A DNA stretch of 30,508 nt from Coptodactyla brooksi (GCA_033557675.1 JAWQRM010000106.1:1-30508), one strand, 5' to 3'. Shown: positions 1 through 10,634, counted from the first letter of the stretch. Notes: generated from the letters alone by a model not told the origin. Made by a program: numbers and translations.

Positions 1-854
1 TTCACATACAGAGCTTGTCGGGTTATATTCAATTCACTTTCTTTTGCCTCTAATTTGCTTTCCAGTTCACGGACTTTCTGAACAAATAAGAAAATTGTGA
101 TCACAAAAACACTATAACGGATTGTACCTTCTCCAAAAACTCAAAATTTGTATGCCTCTGATTTGCCTGTACCAATTGAATCCTAAGGGTAGTACATGAA
201 AGATTTGAATCCTTCAATTTACGATTAGCATCCTCCAACAACATTTTCCATTTTAACTCAACTTGCTGAACTTGCTCATTCAATGCAGTCGCGGTTTTCT
301 TCAATTCATTCAGGTATTCCATCTCTAAATATTATTGCCGTATAGAACTGTTACATTGTCTATTATGCTTTACCTTTCAATTTAAACTTTTCCTGTTCTT
401 TAGCTAGCATATCTTGATAAAGTTTTATTTGGCTCTGATGTTGTTCCACCAACTCTTCTTGGGTTTTCTTCAATTGATCTTCCGCCGTTTTCTTTTCATC
501 AACTACATTCTTATATTTTTCTGGAAAACATACAATAATTAAAATAAGCATTCAGCAGGTTACAAATTCAAAATACCTTTCAATTCCATATAATGACCAG
601 TTATATTTTCTACATTTACCGTGTTCAATAACACATCCCGAATTTGACATTGTAACTTCAGCTCGGATTCTCTCAATTTTCTTATTTCCTGTACTTTTAT
701 ATTTAGCAGGCTAGCTAATTTTAAATTTTTATCTTGGATTGCCTTATGCTCCTAAAAGAATTTAACCATTTTCACAATCTTACCTTAAAGTCAGGGTTAA
801 CATTAATTTTACGTCAATTAATTTGTGGACATCTTTAAAATAATTATCATCCAT
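1..854 (-). CDS. Coiled-coil protein, 5' part of a multi-exon gene (runs off the left edge)
   Basis: Five exons can be chained in frame on the minus strand: 854-813, 751-577, 520-374, 324-128 and 77-1. Each junction has a GT donor and AG acceptor and the phases agree (0, 1, 1, 0). The chosen start at 854 gives MDDNYFKDVHKLID, then a 61-base intron. A donor at 783 is rejected because it would put a stop early in the next exon. The protein is almost entirely charged heptad-like sequence rich in K, E, Q and L, with no catalytic or metal-binding motif, so a long coiled coil is the only structural call. It could be a centrosomal, Golgi or cytoskeletal scaffold, but I do not recognise the family. 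It is divergently placed against the zinc-finger gene starting at 1714. The 3' part is outside the window. Confidence 0.72.
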
Positions 855-1508
855 TGTTAACACAAACAAATAATTTTATTAAAATGTTTAAATTGCAGAT
901 TTCACATTAACTCTTTTATAAATTAAAACCTTCAACAGGGTTACCAATCATAATCAGAAATGTGACACAAGCGTCATCTGGTTTCTTAGTAACGTGTTAA
1001 TTACGATTTCCATTGTGTATAATTGCGCATTCAATTTTTAAAACTACGTTAACAATATTTAAAACAATGGTATTGTTGTTTATATGTCAATATTAAACGA
1101 ATTACTATTTTTATTACAATGTGTTCGGCCCTCTTTAATCGAGTAGTAGAACGAAGTTCACAAACAACAAATTGCGCATGCTCCCAAGGGATGAAAAGAT
1201 GGCACAGATGCAAAATGCCTTGCAGCATTCCGTTAACATTTTCCTTACGCTGAAAGTAAATCCGCCTAGTTTTTAAAATGCTTAATATGTTTGATTAATT
1301 GTAAACGATCGCAAAAGAATAAGATCTTTGTACGAAACGTATTATGTTGGCTAACCTGCACAGCAGTATTGTGCTATGTAAAATGCAACGCCATTTTACT
1401 AACCTTTTAGGCGCGGAGACGTAATTTGTTAATAATTACGTCCGTAGCTGTTTAACCACCGAGTGTGAAGTTAAAATCGGTGGAGAAAGGAAAACTACAT
1501 TAAGAAAG
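855..1508. promoter_or_regulatory. Divergent promoter region plus 5'UTR exon of the zinc-finger gene
   Basis: This stretch separates the start codon of the minus-strand coiled-coil gene from a probable non-coding first exon of the plus-strand gene. No convincing TATA box was seen in the expected place. It is more GC-balanced around 1130-1500 than the flanking DNA. The heads of two genes within about 850 bases suggest a shared bidirectional promoter. Exact transcription starts cannot be set from sequence alone. Confidence 0.5.
1173..1181. promoter_or_regulatory. NRF1/Ewg-like motif TGCGCATGC
   Basis: The sequence TGCGCATGC matches most of the palindromic NRF1 (insect Erect wing) binding consensus. 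A second partial match, TTGCGCATT, lies near 1022. Such sites are common in bidirectional housekeeping promoters. A single short match can arise by chance. Confidence 0.3.
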
Positions 1509-1686
1509 GTAAATGGTTGCAACTGGTAGTGATTTTTGTGTGAGAAATGCCGCCTTTACGCGGTGATGTGTGATAGTTTGCTGTGCCAGTTCATTGTCAC
1601 TTGAAACGGTTTGACATTTATTTACCTTCTTTCTAACCTAGCGTTATGATGTGACAGTTAAACGTCATAACCAAGTTTTGTTGTAG
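1509..1686 (+). other. Probable 5'UTR intron of the PHD zinc-finger gene
   Basis: A good donor (AAG/GTAAAT) at 1509 and a pyrimidine-rich acceptor (TTGTTGTAG) ending at 1686 bracket 178 bases. The spliced leader would join 27 bases before the ATG at 1714. An alternative acceptor (CTAACCTAG) lies near 1641. RNA evidence would be needed to choose between them. Confidence 0.45.
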
Positions 1687-1713
1687 ATAAAACTGGAGGA
1701 AATTCAGTCCGGC

Positions 1714-4700
1714 ATGGAAGATGGTTCTGACGGTTTGTCTGCGACTGCCACCTTACCGGAACCACTAAAAAATGGCGAAGTGATGGCCAAGTTGCCCGAG
1801 GTAGAGGAACCTAAAGATGTATCGATTAAAGTCAACGGGAACACGAGTTTGAACGATCCGAAATCTGAAGAAAGCGATGACAGTTCGGACTATGATGCTC
1901 TAGTGATAGACGAATCTGTAAATACGAAAAAGAGCCGAAAACGAAAAAGGGGGGGCTTTAAAGGATTTAAGAATACGGAAGAAAATGATTACATGCACAG
2001 TAATCCTTATTTTAAAGAGTCGATTTTCGAACTATTCGAAAAGTCGCAAGATAAAAAAAAGGATTCGAAAGACGACGATAAGAAAATAAAAAATCACAAA
2101 CCGACGGTTGAGAAGAAGGGGAAAGCTAATCCGAAGTTACGCGAATACACGCAATATTTGGGATTACAGCCGACGGTGCAGTTCAAATGTAAGAAGTGTT
2201 TACGTTCCGGTTTTCCCTCGTGGGGCTCCTTAAACGACCACATATTACAGTGCAATCAAATCTCGGCTCCGATAAACAATTCGACGAGTACGAGTAACGT
2301 TACCGGCCAAACGAACATCCGCGTCACGAGAAACGTTTTTTTATGTTCCGCGTGCGGAACGTACTACGAAAATTGGAACTTGTTCTTGCATATGCGAGAG
2401 GTCCACAGACGTTACATTTGTCTTTATTGTTTAGGTATGTTCTCGCATCCCGAGAAACTGTCGATGCATATAATTTCAAAGCACAACTGCGTACCGAACC
2501 GTATTAACTCTTTAGAGGAATTTTACAATATTTATAAAGTACCTTGTTTTCTCATGTGCTGCGAATGCCAGAAAGGTTTTACGGAGTCGGATAATTTTTT
2601 CGAACATCAATGTCTCGAAGTTAATTCTAATAAGTTAACGTCAAAGTCGACGGTTAAAAATCCGAAAAATGCTAAACCTATCAGTCACGTAACGGGAGAC
2701 AGCAATTTGCAAACGCCTGCCACTTTAGATAATGAAAACAATTTGACGGAAGACATCGATAAAAATACTTGTAGCGAAGAAGTGAAAAACGACAACGGCG
2801 ATACCTTAACTCAAAACTCGGTAGACTTTGATGTAAATGAGCCTAAATCGGTACAAGAATTTAAAACCATGGAAACGCAAGAACCCTGTGATATCAATTT
2901 GACAGATAGAAATAATTTCGATGATTCCACAATGCCACAAGAAAACGATTCAATAGAAAATAGTAGTTGCATCGAAAACGATCATATAACGCGAGACTCT
3001 CAAGACTCGAACACGTCGCGGGGGTCCCCAAAACTCGACGTCAACGACGAAGCAGTGGAAACGCGGAAAGTTCCTAAAGTCACCTTAAAGCTCCCAAAGT
3101 CCTTCGAGTATCAACAAAAAGAGGAGACGGAAAATTTGGAGAGCGACGATAGCGAAAAGTTGACCATGGAGGTGGATCAAATTGAAAACGAAAGTCAAGA
3201 ATCAAATACCAACTTGGAAGCGGAAAATCACCCCCAAAATCAAGAGCCGCAAATGCAAGTGGCCGGTCCCGACGTACCTATCATCGAATTGGAGCTGGAG
3301 CAGCCCTTAGACAAATTCGATATAAAACTGTTGTTGCAGAAGTGTTTGGCTTTGACCATAGCCTCTTGCGTCTATTGCAATCACGCGAGGAAAATATCGG
3401 TGAATGGAAAACAGCTGGGGTTACATGCCATTGCTGAACACAGATTTAGTGCTGTGGTTAATAGCATAACGGCAGAAGAACTAATACCGGAAAGTTTCGT
3501 TTCCAGAATCAAAGATTCCTTAGGCGATTTAGAAAATGCTTATTTTAACTTAGAAAATAATTCATCGGATGCAATCACTTTCTCTCATGTTTTTGAATGT
3601 TTCCAATGTCGGTACTCGACAACCGTTCACAAAGAACTTTATTTACACAATCGAAAAATGCATGCCAAGTCAATTCTGTTGTGCATCATGTGCAAGTCAA
3701 ACTTCTACAGCTATAGTGAATTAATTTGTCACTTATGTCCTGGATTGTACGAACTTAACAGCAACATCCATTTTCGATGCTGCATGTGCGTTAGCGATGA
3801 GTTGCCGTCAGCTTTTCGCCTCATGGTCCACCTGAGAAAGAGGCACCATGCCTGTGATGTATGTTTAGAATTATGTCACAATCAGTCCAAGTTGTCAAAC
3901 CACGTCTGGAAGCATAAACTTCATCACTTATGTTACCGTTGTGGTATAGCGTACAGAAATAAGCCAGACATCACAAAGCACTTGTTTTGGAAACACGGGA
4001 CTGAAAGTGTTTTATGCAAGAAATGCTTACAGAAAAAATGGCCACATGTCTACCATTTTTGCATCCCGCCACTCAGCTTTATCTGTGAAGAATGTAATTT
4101 GAGTTTTTCAAAAGCCGTGTACCTGATGGTGCATAAGAGATTGCACACCGATGATAAACCTCATGTCTGCTCAGAAGAAAGTTGTGTCGAAAAGTTTGTT
4201 TCGAAAAAATTGTTATTAAAACACGAATTTAAGCACAGAGAACCACAGGAAGAACCCGCACAGGTAGAAGCTGAAAAGGCTCAGAATCCCGAAACGTCGC
4301 AGATAGAGATTGAAAATACCGAGAGCGTCAGTGGCCCAGTAGAAAGTTCTGAAAATGAGGAAAAAGAAAAGCCGAAACCTAAAGTGGACGTCTACGATTT
4401 ACCAGAATTAAATTTATCCGAAAGTGATAGCAGTGATTCTGAAGATGAAAGTAAAAATAAAGGAAGTGTAATAAACTCGAATGACAACACTGAGAGTAAT
4501 GATTTAGCTGGAAAGCATGAAGACAAACCTACACCTGTTCTGGAAACGATTTGGGATGATTTCCGGAACTACCAAGCTAACAAAGACAGGCAAGAACACG
4601 AAGTTAAAGTCGAAGAGGTCAAAGAAAAAATTGATTTAGAAGTCATATTCAACGATCATGATTACTGCGTAGTACCTGAGAGACCAGATAACGATTTACG

Positions 4701-6027
4701 AGAACCCGATACAAGTGCGGATCATGATTATTGTACAGGGCCGAAAGCTGACAATGGCCAAACTGCGTCGAGCAAAAGTCCTAAAAAGAAACGTGATGGG
4801 AGTTCGTCCAGTGATAGTAGTGATTCGGATTCTTCCAGTTGTACTTGTGGTTCAAACTGTTCGTGCAGTTCTAGTTCGGGAAGCAGTACTTCGTCATTGG
4901 ACAGTTCAGAATCAGATAGTTCCTCATCTGAAGGAAGACGGAGGCAAGAAGCCAGAAGGGAAAGAAGAAAACAAAAGGCAAATAAAAAAACGGAAAGTGA
5001 AAATGCACCCATCGATGTTGTAAACGACAATCAACCGATTGTGATATCAGATATCCCCATACAGGAATCAGACTTGGAAACAACCGAATCTGATACTGAT
5101 GAGGATTTTTACGATAAACAACCACAAGAACTGGCAAATAAATTATTGGCAGAAAAGAAAAACCAACTACTTCAAATGGCAAGTATCGGACCATATATAA
5201 ATGGTTCAATTATGGACGGTAGTCGACCGCCTACGCCGAGTTTACCTGAGGAACCAAAAAAGAAAAAATCCAAATCAAAGAAGAAGAAAAAGAAAAACAA
5301 GAGCTCAAAATATGAATCGGAGAATCCAAACACCATCATTACTAATAATTACCAATCAGTTGCCCCTTTAACATTAACCTTGCCCAAAAATTCCCCTACA
5401 ATTACTTCTTCATACAACTCCCCTGACCCCATCATAAATTTACCCGCTCCAAGCCAACCGCTCCCAGAAACAGACACCAGCTTACGAGCATCAAAAAGGA
5501 GACGAGTTCCAAACAAATTCTACGGTTACTCTAGTGACGAAGAGCATGACAAAGTTCAACCCCCCGTACATAAATGGCGGAAAATGGATTTACCTGCGCC
5601 CAGGTCTCCTATGGTCGTACCTCCCATAACTATAAAGACGATGCCTATTCCGGAACCGTCGCGTGTGCCCAACGATTTTAGACATCACATAAAACCGTTT
5701 CGGCCACCAGTTATCCCAAAGATGAAACCACTTCAAGTTCCGGAACAGGAAAGTGGAACCGAGTCGAATGACAGTAGTTCGGATGATGAACCCCCTTCGG
5801 TCCCACCGCAACTGACTCAACCGCAACCAGCTCTATACTGTTATTGCAGGTGTCCGTACGATGAAGTATCAGAAATGATTGGATGTGACTCTAGTGACTG
5901 TGCGATAGAATGGTTTCATTTCGAGTGTGTCGGTATCATGGTGCCCCCGAAGGGGCAGTGGTTTTGCCCCGATTGCCGAAAGAAGAAGCAGCAACGCCGA
6001 GAGTTACTTCAAGGCCACTTGATGTAG
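1714..6027 (+). CDS. MESR4: Multi-C2H2 zinc finger and PHD finger nuclear protein, MESR4-like
   Basis: A single 1437-codon frame starts at an ATG with G at -3 and +4. Seen in the sequence: an acidic N-terminus with a basic KKSRKRKR-type nuclear localisation patch; a first cluster of C2H2/C2HC fingers at about residues 159-180, 211-231, 236-257 and 282-300; an acidic, Asn/Ser/Glu-rich linker; a second cluster from about 552 to 845 (C552/C555...H571/H576, C629/C632...H645/H650, C657/C660...H673, then about five more). After that come a Ser/Asp/Glu-rich tract with a CTCGSNCSCSSSS segment, a poly-Lys stretch and Pro-rich disorder. Residues 1376-1421 form an ING-type PHD finger (YCYCRC...IEWFHFECVG...WFCPDC), the fold that commonly reads H3K4 methylation. 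Many C2H2 fingers plus a C-terminal PHD is the arrangement of Drosophila MESR4. The gene name rests on architecture, so orthology is likely but not proven. It is convergent with the Ack gene downstream. Confidence 0.85.
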   Translation: MEDGSDGLSATATLPEPLKNGEVMAKLPEVEEPKDVSIKVNGNTSLNDPKSEESDDSSDYDALVIDESVNTKKSRKRKRGGFKGFKNTEENDYMHSNPYFKESIFELFEKSQDKKKDSKDDDKKIKNHKPTVEKKGKANPKLREYTQYLGLQPTVQFKCKKCLRSGFPSWGSLNDHILQCNQISAPINNSTSTSNVTGQTNIRVTRNVFLCSACGTYYENWNLFLHMREVHRRYICLYCLGMFSHPEKLSMHIISKHNCVPNRINSLEEFYNIYKVPCFLMCCECQKGFTESDNFFEHQCLEVNSNKLTSKSTVKNPKNAKPISHVTGDSNLQTPATLDNENNLTEDIDKNTCSEEVKNDNGDTLTQNSVDFDVNEPKSVQEFKTMETQEPCDINLTDRNNFDDSTMPQENDSIENSSCIENDHITRDSQDSNTSRGSPKLDVNDEAVETRKVPKVTLKLPKSFEYQQKEETENLESDDSEKLTMEVDQIENESQESNTNLEAENHPQNQEPQMQVAGPDVPIIELELEQPLDKFDIKLLLQKCLALTIASCVYCNHARKISVNGKQLGLHAIAEHRFSAVVNSITAEELIPESFVSRIKDSLGDLENAYFNLENNSSDAITFSHVFECFQCRYSTTVHKELYLHNRKMHAKSILLCIMCKSNFYSYSELICHLCPGLYELNSNIHFRCCMCVSDELPSAFRLMVHLRKRHHACDVCLELCHNQSKLSNHVWKHKLHHLCYRCGIAYRNKPDITKHLFWKHGTESVLCKKCLQKKWPHVYHFCIPPLSFICEECNLSFSKAVYLMVHKRLHTDDKPHVCSEESCVEKFVSKKLLLKHEFKHREPQEEPAQVEAEKAQNPETSQIEIENTESVSGPVESSENEEKEKPKPKVDVYDLPELNLSESDSSDSEDESKNKGSVINSNDNTESNDLAGKHEDKPTPVLETIWDDFRNYQANKDRQEHEVKVEEVKEKIDLEVIFNDHDYCVVPERPDNDLREPDTSADHDYCTGPKADNGQTASSKSPKKKRDGSSSSDSSDSDSSSCTCGSNCSCSSSSGSSTSSLDSSESDSSSSEGRRRQEARRERRKQKANKKTESENAPIDVVNDNQPIVISDIPIQESDLETTESDTDEDFYDKQPQELANKLLAEKKNQLLQMASIGPYINGSIMDGSRPPTPSLPEEPKKKKSKSKKKKKKNKSSKYESENPNTIITNNYQSVAPLTLTLPKNSPTITSSYNSPDPIINLPAPSQPLPETDTSLRASKRRRVPNKFYGYSSDEEHDKVQPPVHKWRKMDLPAPRSPMVVPPITIKTMPIPEPSRVPNDFRHHIKPFRPPVIPKMKPLQVPEQESGTESNDSSSDDEPPSVPPQLTQPQPALYCYCRCPYDEVSEMIGCDSSDCAIEWFHFECVGIMVPPKGQWFCPDCRKKKQQRRELLQGHLM

Positions 6028-6900
6028 ATTTAAAACTTTTTGGATTTTTTTCTTTTATTTTTGGATTCTGTACATAGAGACGTTCGAGAAAGACTGCTTT
6101 TTTTATTTAAATGTTTAGTATGTTAACGTTGGACCTTGTACATTGGTTTTCCGTGTACCATAACATGCAGTGGCTACGTTGTTTGATAAGGATAAAAGTT
6201 TTTCCGTTTTACAATGATGTTTGTGAAATATAAAAAAAAATCTTACCATATTGTTTTTGTCTTATACACTTTTATAAATTAAAAATTTATAGTACTTTAA
6301 ATTTCAAAAAGTATATTATAAAATTTTTTTTCTTTCTATTGGAAAAAGTAATTTTAGTTTTAAAATGTAAAAGTTAATGTATATTCCTTTTATAGAAACA
6401 AATCAGTATTAGTTATTGACAGATTTTTACCTTCTTTGTTTTACATTATATGGTAAGATTTAATTTTTAAATAAAAATTCACTAACAGTTATTTATACAT
6501 CGTTTATTTCATAATGTAGTGTAAATATTTATACAAATCTTGCAGTAGTATCTCGATAGTAATCTGTAAAAAAGGCGTACTTTCATTGTTTATATTGTAA
6601 ATAGTGCGTTGTGTATTTGTACCTGTAAATAAGGTATATCCTGAACTTACTTAAGCTATGTGATTTCTCTTCAAAAGCGAGTATTGATAGTTTTTTTTGT
6701 ATCGATTTATGTTTAGTAAAGAAATAGAACCAGTAACGATTTTGCCAAATTAGTGTACATTTTGTAAATAGTTTTAATATAACTCAGCTCCTTATTCGTC
6801 TCTAAATAGAGTACGAGATAAGTGTTATTACTTATTTTAGTGTAGAGATCTGAAGAGAAGAGCGAGGATTCTATGTAATAAAAAAATTCTCAATAATAAA
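6028..6900 (+). other. 3'UTR region of the PHD zinc-finger gene
   Basis: A+T-rich sequence after the stop codon, with no coding frame. AATAAA signals occur at 6470-6475 and again around 6878-6900, so a 3'UTR of about 450 or 900 bases is plausible. Several ATTTA-like elements are present, though expected by chance at this composition. Confidence 0.45.
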
Positions 6901-7560
6901 ATAAGTGACTTTGTAATTGTATGTCTAATATACTCGTCCAATACATACTACTGTCATGCAGTGTGCATACCAAATATTACAATTATTTTATCAATTAAAA
7001 AAAATCTAAATTAATTGTCTACAGTAGAAATTGAAAAGAACTTTATTGGATCAATATATAAAGCATTATTAAATATAATAATCCAATTAAAAGAAGATTC
7101 AAGCAATCCGCTTTTGCTTTTAAATGTTACAAATTAACAATATTGAGAACCATACAGATTCCTGTAATATCTATTTCTCCAATAATTATTTTATCACTGC
7201 ATTCTAAGACCAAAAATAAATTAAAAAAATTTATTATGCTGATAAACATTGCTTGAATAATGCTTTCGAAGGGTGCTATTAAAGGCTCATCCTAAGAAAG
7301 GAACACTGAAGATGGTTTTTCTAAATATTTCTGAAACTGGTAATGTTAAAAACTATAAAGTTTAGTATGGTAATTAATAAATGCTGTAGCTATTGCTATG
7401 GTTTTATAAATTATCTTTTTAAAAGGGAGTGGGGCACAAATTTTGTTTCAACTTTGTTGTGCTTCGACGTTCCCAATTTTGATTTAAAAATTGACATTTT
7501 TTACAAAATAGCACTTCTTATATCGACCAGACGATCAAATGCTCTAAACCACTGAGTTAT
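6901..7560. other. Intergenic A+T-rich DNA, nothing recognised
   Basis: No coding frame, RNA gene or clear repeat was seen here. Short open frames are chance products of low stop density. Confidence 0.4.
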
Positions 7561-7739
7561 TGAGAGGCTGTCCAAACTCTGCAGAAATCATACTTATTGC
7601 TTTAGATCTGCTGTGAAAGCAGAAGATGGCCGGCTTGGTGATCATTATTTTCTTGTTTCAATTAATAAGTATAAAATTCCTTTTTCATATATGGAGAATA
7701 TCAAGCAGTAGCTAGCAAATTCAAATTCTAGTGTTATTG

Positions 7740-7885
7740 ATAAATGGAATAAGAAAGGACGCTGGCAAACTGCTGGGCACGAGGAACTGGAAGGAATGGA
7801 TTGGGACGGCTGAAGAAGAAGACTGTGGGAGGCCAAGGCTCCAGTTGGCTGTAGCGCCATCATAGTAGTAGTAATAGTTATTAAT
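7740..7885 (+). mobile_element. Degraded 3' end of a non-LTR retrotransposon
   Basis: In the plus strand, 7815-7860 reads as a C-terminal tail of the type LWEAKAPVGL-stop-RH (allowing one frameshift). That resembles the EAK...GL-stop ending common to CR1/RTE-type LINE ORF2 proteins. It is followed directly by a short GTA/TAG-repeat tail at 7862-7880, as many LINE insertions have. Upstream frames are broken. The family is uncertain and the match is short. Confidence 0.4.
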
Positions 7886-8006
7886 AAATTACATAATCAA
7901 AGGGGCCATAGCACGGGACTGAAATTAACGAGCAATATTTCACCAGTGTGGTTTGTTCAAGGATCAAATTTAGAAAAAATGTTTCTATAAACAAGTCGAA
8001 ACATGG

Positions 8007-8098
8007 TTTCTGAGGAAGCTGCAACCCACTAAAAGGGAAACTAATGTTAATTTACGTTCCTTTTTTTGCGGATAGTTGCTTCATCAGGAAGCAATGTC
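8007..8098. repeat. Inverted pair of related ~35-base units
   Basis: The plus-strand unit at 8008-8041 (CTGAGGAAGC...GGGAAAC) and the minus-strand unit at 8090-8056 (CTGATGAAGC...AGGAAC) are diverged copies facing each other about a short A+T centre. Both begin with a hammerhead-like CUGANGA box and end near GRAAC, but neither can form a proper stem II. They may be decayed Penelope-type terminal sequences. Confidence 0.35.
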
Positions 8099-8869
8099 CT
8101 CATTTCAAATTAGGTTATTGTATTAGCCTACTTCTCAACCAAATGCATCAGTTTTTGAGAATAATTGATTTTTAATGCCTGGTATAACATGACAAGGATG
8201 AAGCAGGTTTTTTTAGATAAGTAAGTAAATCTTTTCTTACAAACCGCTTAATATAGTTTTTAAAAGTTTCTTCCCTTGAGTGATATTCTTCCTTTTACTT
8301 TTGCCTGGCTGAAAACAAATTTTGAAAATGACTGACGTAGAGTTGATATGTGTGTTGACCATTAGTGTCAACATTTTAAGCATTGTTACTTTGCTTTTAT
8401 TAGTTTTTTTTATGACCTTGAAATAGAAATGTAGTTTGGTTCTGGCTTTAAGTTTCATTTTTATTTATTTCTTGGTTTAAATGTGTATGCCTGAAGTACT
8501 AAAATTGACTATATGAAATCTGTGCTCATTGCTAAATGTAACAAACTCAATGTAATTAATTTCCTATTTGGGTAAAACGTCCATGGAAAAACAGCAAATT
8601 CGTATAACTTACGATTCATTGGTATGAAGATATGTTTATAGTCATTAGGTATATCTTGAGAGAAATCAACCCGAAAAATATTAGGAAATTATAATGACAA
8701 TAACAACTACTCTTCATCATTACTTTGTTAGGCACAGCAGAAAATCAGTAACAAATAATGTTCATAAAAAATCTGATCAACAGTTACATTATTCAACAGA
8801 TAAACAGTTTTATTGATAAGATATTATTCCGTCCTTTTCGAGATCCCAGAAGTCTCGTGCACCACATAG
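8099..8869. other. Intergenic A+T-rich DNA, nothing recognised
   Basis: Contains only short chance frames, and I see no repeat or motif that I can name. Confidence 0.35.
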
Positions 8870-9100
8870 CTACAACAGGTATTCTACCCCATAGCTGTTC
8901 TTGGTTATGCACATAACTTTCGTGTACAAGACTTCCCCAAAGTAGAGGATGTTAAGTCTGAAGAGCTGTGTAGTGAAAGTGGAGGTTCTCCCCTTCCTAT
9001 CCAACATTCTCGAATAGCACATAACAATATTACAGTGCTCCATTTGTCTGTGTATATTTAACGGTGCATCTAGGAGCTTCAATAAAATTTCCGTCACCAA
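8870..9100 (-). other. Unassigned open frame, possibly a decayed element
   Basis: A 76-codon minus-strand frame starts MVTEILLKLLDAPLNIHRQM. Without the ATG it opens a little further upstream. Its composition is more protein-like than neighbouring frames (mixed hydrophobic, Cys, Arg), with a possible continuation beyond the stop in the same frame. No family recognised and no splice sites identified. It could be a transposon fragment or chance. Confidence 0.2.
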
Positions 9101-9835
9101 AACATTGATTGAAAAGTTGCTCCTGAAAACATCGAATCACTACAATGGTGGGATTTTCTTCAACTTAAATGACTGAACAAACTAACACACAACCGTCTTT
9201 AGTAAATAATTGCATCTGTAAACAAGACAGACAAGATTTAGATAAACCTACATTAATTTCTTTTCTGATTTGGAATCTTTCAACTACTGTGCAGTACTTT
9301 TTACGGATTAAGATTTCTCAGTCTGTTAACCTAATAGCATTTTATAAATATTTTTTTTGCGGAAGGTAATTATAATTTGTTGCCAGAATGTCTAAAAATG
9401 CAAAACTGAAAAAAATTGGGTTAAATTAACTTAACTACCACCCAATTTCCACACCATTGCTTAAACTTAACATTAACTAGTAGGTCTACACGATAACTTT
9501 CATTGACAATCATTCGTGTACTATAATGTGTAGGTGTATTTTAAATTGTTTTAAAGATATAAAATAAAAATCCACTTCTGGAGACAATCTTTGAATCGCC
9601 TTCGAATAGTGCCCTTAGAAAACATTTCCAAATCAATCTTGATAAGAAACTTTTTTCGTATTTGCCTTACCGCAATATAGTCCTAATGTATGCATCAACA
9701 TTTTTGTATACAAAGGTGTATGCTGGCTTGGACAGACAAAATGTCCTGTATACGTGAATATATTTCTAAATTACAGAAAGCTTTATTAGTTACAAATTTT
9801 GTATTTATACTACTCTCTAATATAAAGGATAAAGC
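9101..9835. other. Intergenic A+T-rich DNA, nothing recognised
   Basis: No coding region or named repeat was seen. The short frames lack protein-like composition. Confidence 0.35.
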
Positions 9836-9893
9836 TCTCTTTATACAGTGTGGTCAATGGTCCATACACAATTGACCACACTGTATAAAGAGA
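9836..9893. repeat. Perfect hairpin: 22-base arms, 14-base loop
   Basis: The arms at 9836-9857 and 9872-9893 are exact reverse complements around the loop at 9858-9871. Both arms contain TATACAGTGTGGTCAA, so the pair looks like two terminal inverted repeats of a Tc1/mariner-type element (TACAGTG... next to TA) with almost all of the interior lost. It lies about 650 bases beyond the Ack stop codon and so could be in, or just past, the Ack 3'UTR. Confidence 0.75.
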
Positions 9894-9957
9894 TTCTTGT
9901 TCAACAATTCTTAGCATTGTTGTTACAACAATAAAAAATACTTTATAGAAAAATATT

Positions 9958-9963
9958 TTTATT
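9958..9963 (-). terminator. Possible polyadenylation signal for Ack
   Basis: AATAAA on the minus strand, about 580 bases after the Ack stop codon. Others occur nearby, for example near 9782, so the true cleavage site is not determined. Confidence 0.25.
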
Positions 9964-10540
9964 AACTATTTAATATATATACATACATACAGTTTCTGCA
10001 GATATATATGTAACAGAAAATAAAATGTGTAACGTGATATTGATTACGCATTTGGTAATTTGACGTTTACATAAAATGAATAAAATGAGATCAGTCCAGT
10101 TTTTACATACGAAACGTATCTTTGTGTTGCCAACGAAGGTACATGTTTTCTTTGGCACTTTTCAAAATAATATTCCATTCAAAAAACTTTAAAGATATAA
10201 TACATACTTGTACGATCTTAAACTTAAGAAAGAAAACAAATTTCTGTTCAAATAGTATTATTTTCATAACATGTCTAAAATTGACTAGCAATATTAAACA
10301 CTTCTATATGTATATCCTGTTTAGACATTACAAAAATAATGCGGCCGTGTCATAATGGAAACTGGTAAAAATGTTTACAACAGAAATGAAAGTGATTGAA
10401 AATAACAATAAATACAAAAAATATATATTTGCTATTGAGTATTCTTATAATTTGAAGAAATTGTTTTAAATTTCTTCCATAATACTAAAATATATTCTGA
10501 AATGGATCATAGATGTCAACTAAGTAGTTACTAAACAGGT

Positions 10541-10634
10541 CTACGTATCTATTATCATGGATGCGGCTAACTCAACGTCCCAGTTGGATCGCTGAAGTGC
10601 TCTTTCACACTGTTCTTTACTGGCAAGGCCTAAT
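10541..10634 (-). CDS. Ack: Ack terminal exon: UBA-like region, last part and stop
   Basis: Starts after TCATTGCAG and encodes KLGLASKEQCERALQRSNWD followed by about ten residues and TAG. The order LGL...EC..AL...NW is shared with the extreme C-terminus of ACK1. The intron before it is 59 bases. Confidence 0.87.

Noticed and set aside
783..854. Longer first exon of the coiled-coil gene ending at a GTAAGA donor
   Set aside because: Joining it to the next exon gives a stop codon within about ten residues, whereas the donor at 812 keeps the frame open.
4715..5209. Open frames of about 100 codons on both strands inside the zinc-finger gene
   Set aside because: They overlap the long coding frame in its Ser- and Lys-rich low-complexity tracts, which suppress stops in other frames.
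7601..7650. GATGGCCGGCTTGGTGATC resembling part of the hammerhead element
   Set aside because: There is no GAAAC or cleavage triplet after it and no flanking similarity; probably chance or too decayed.
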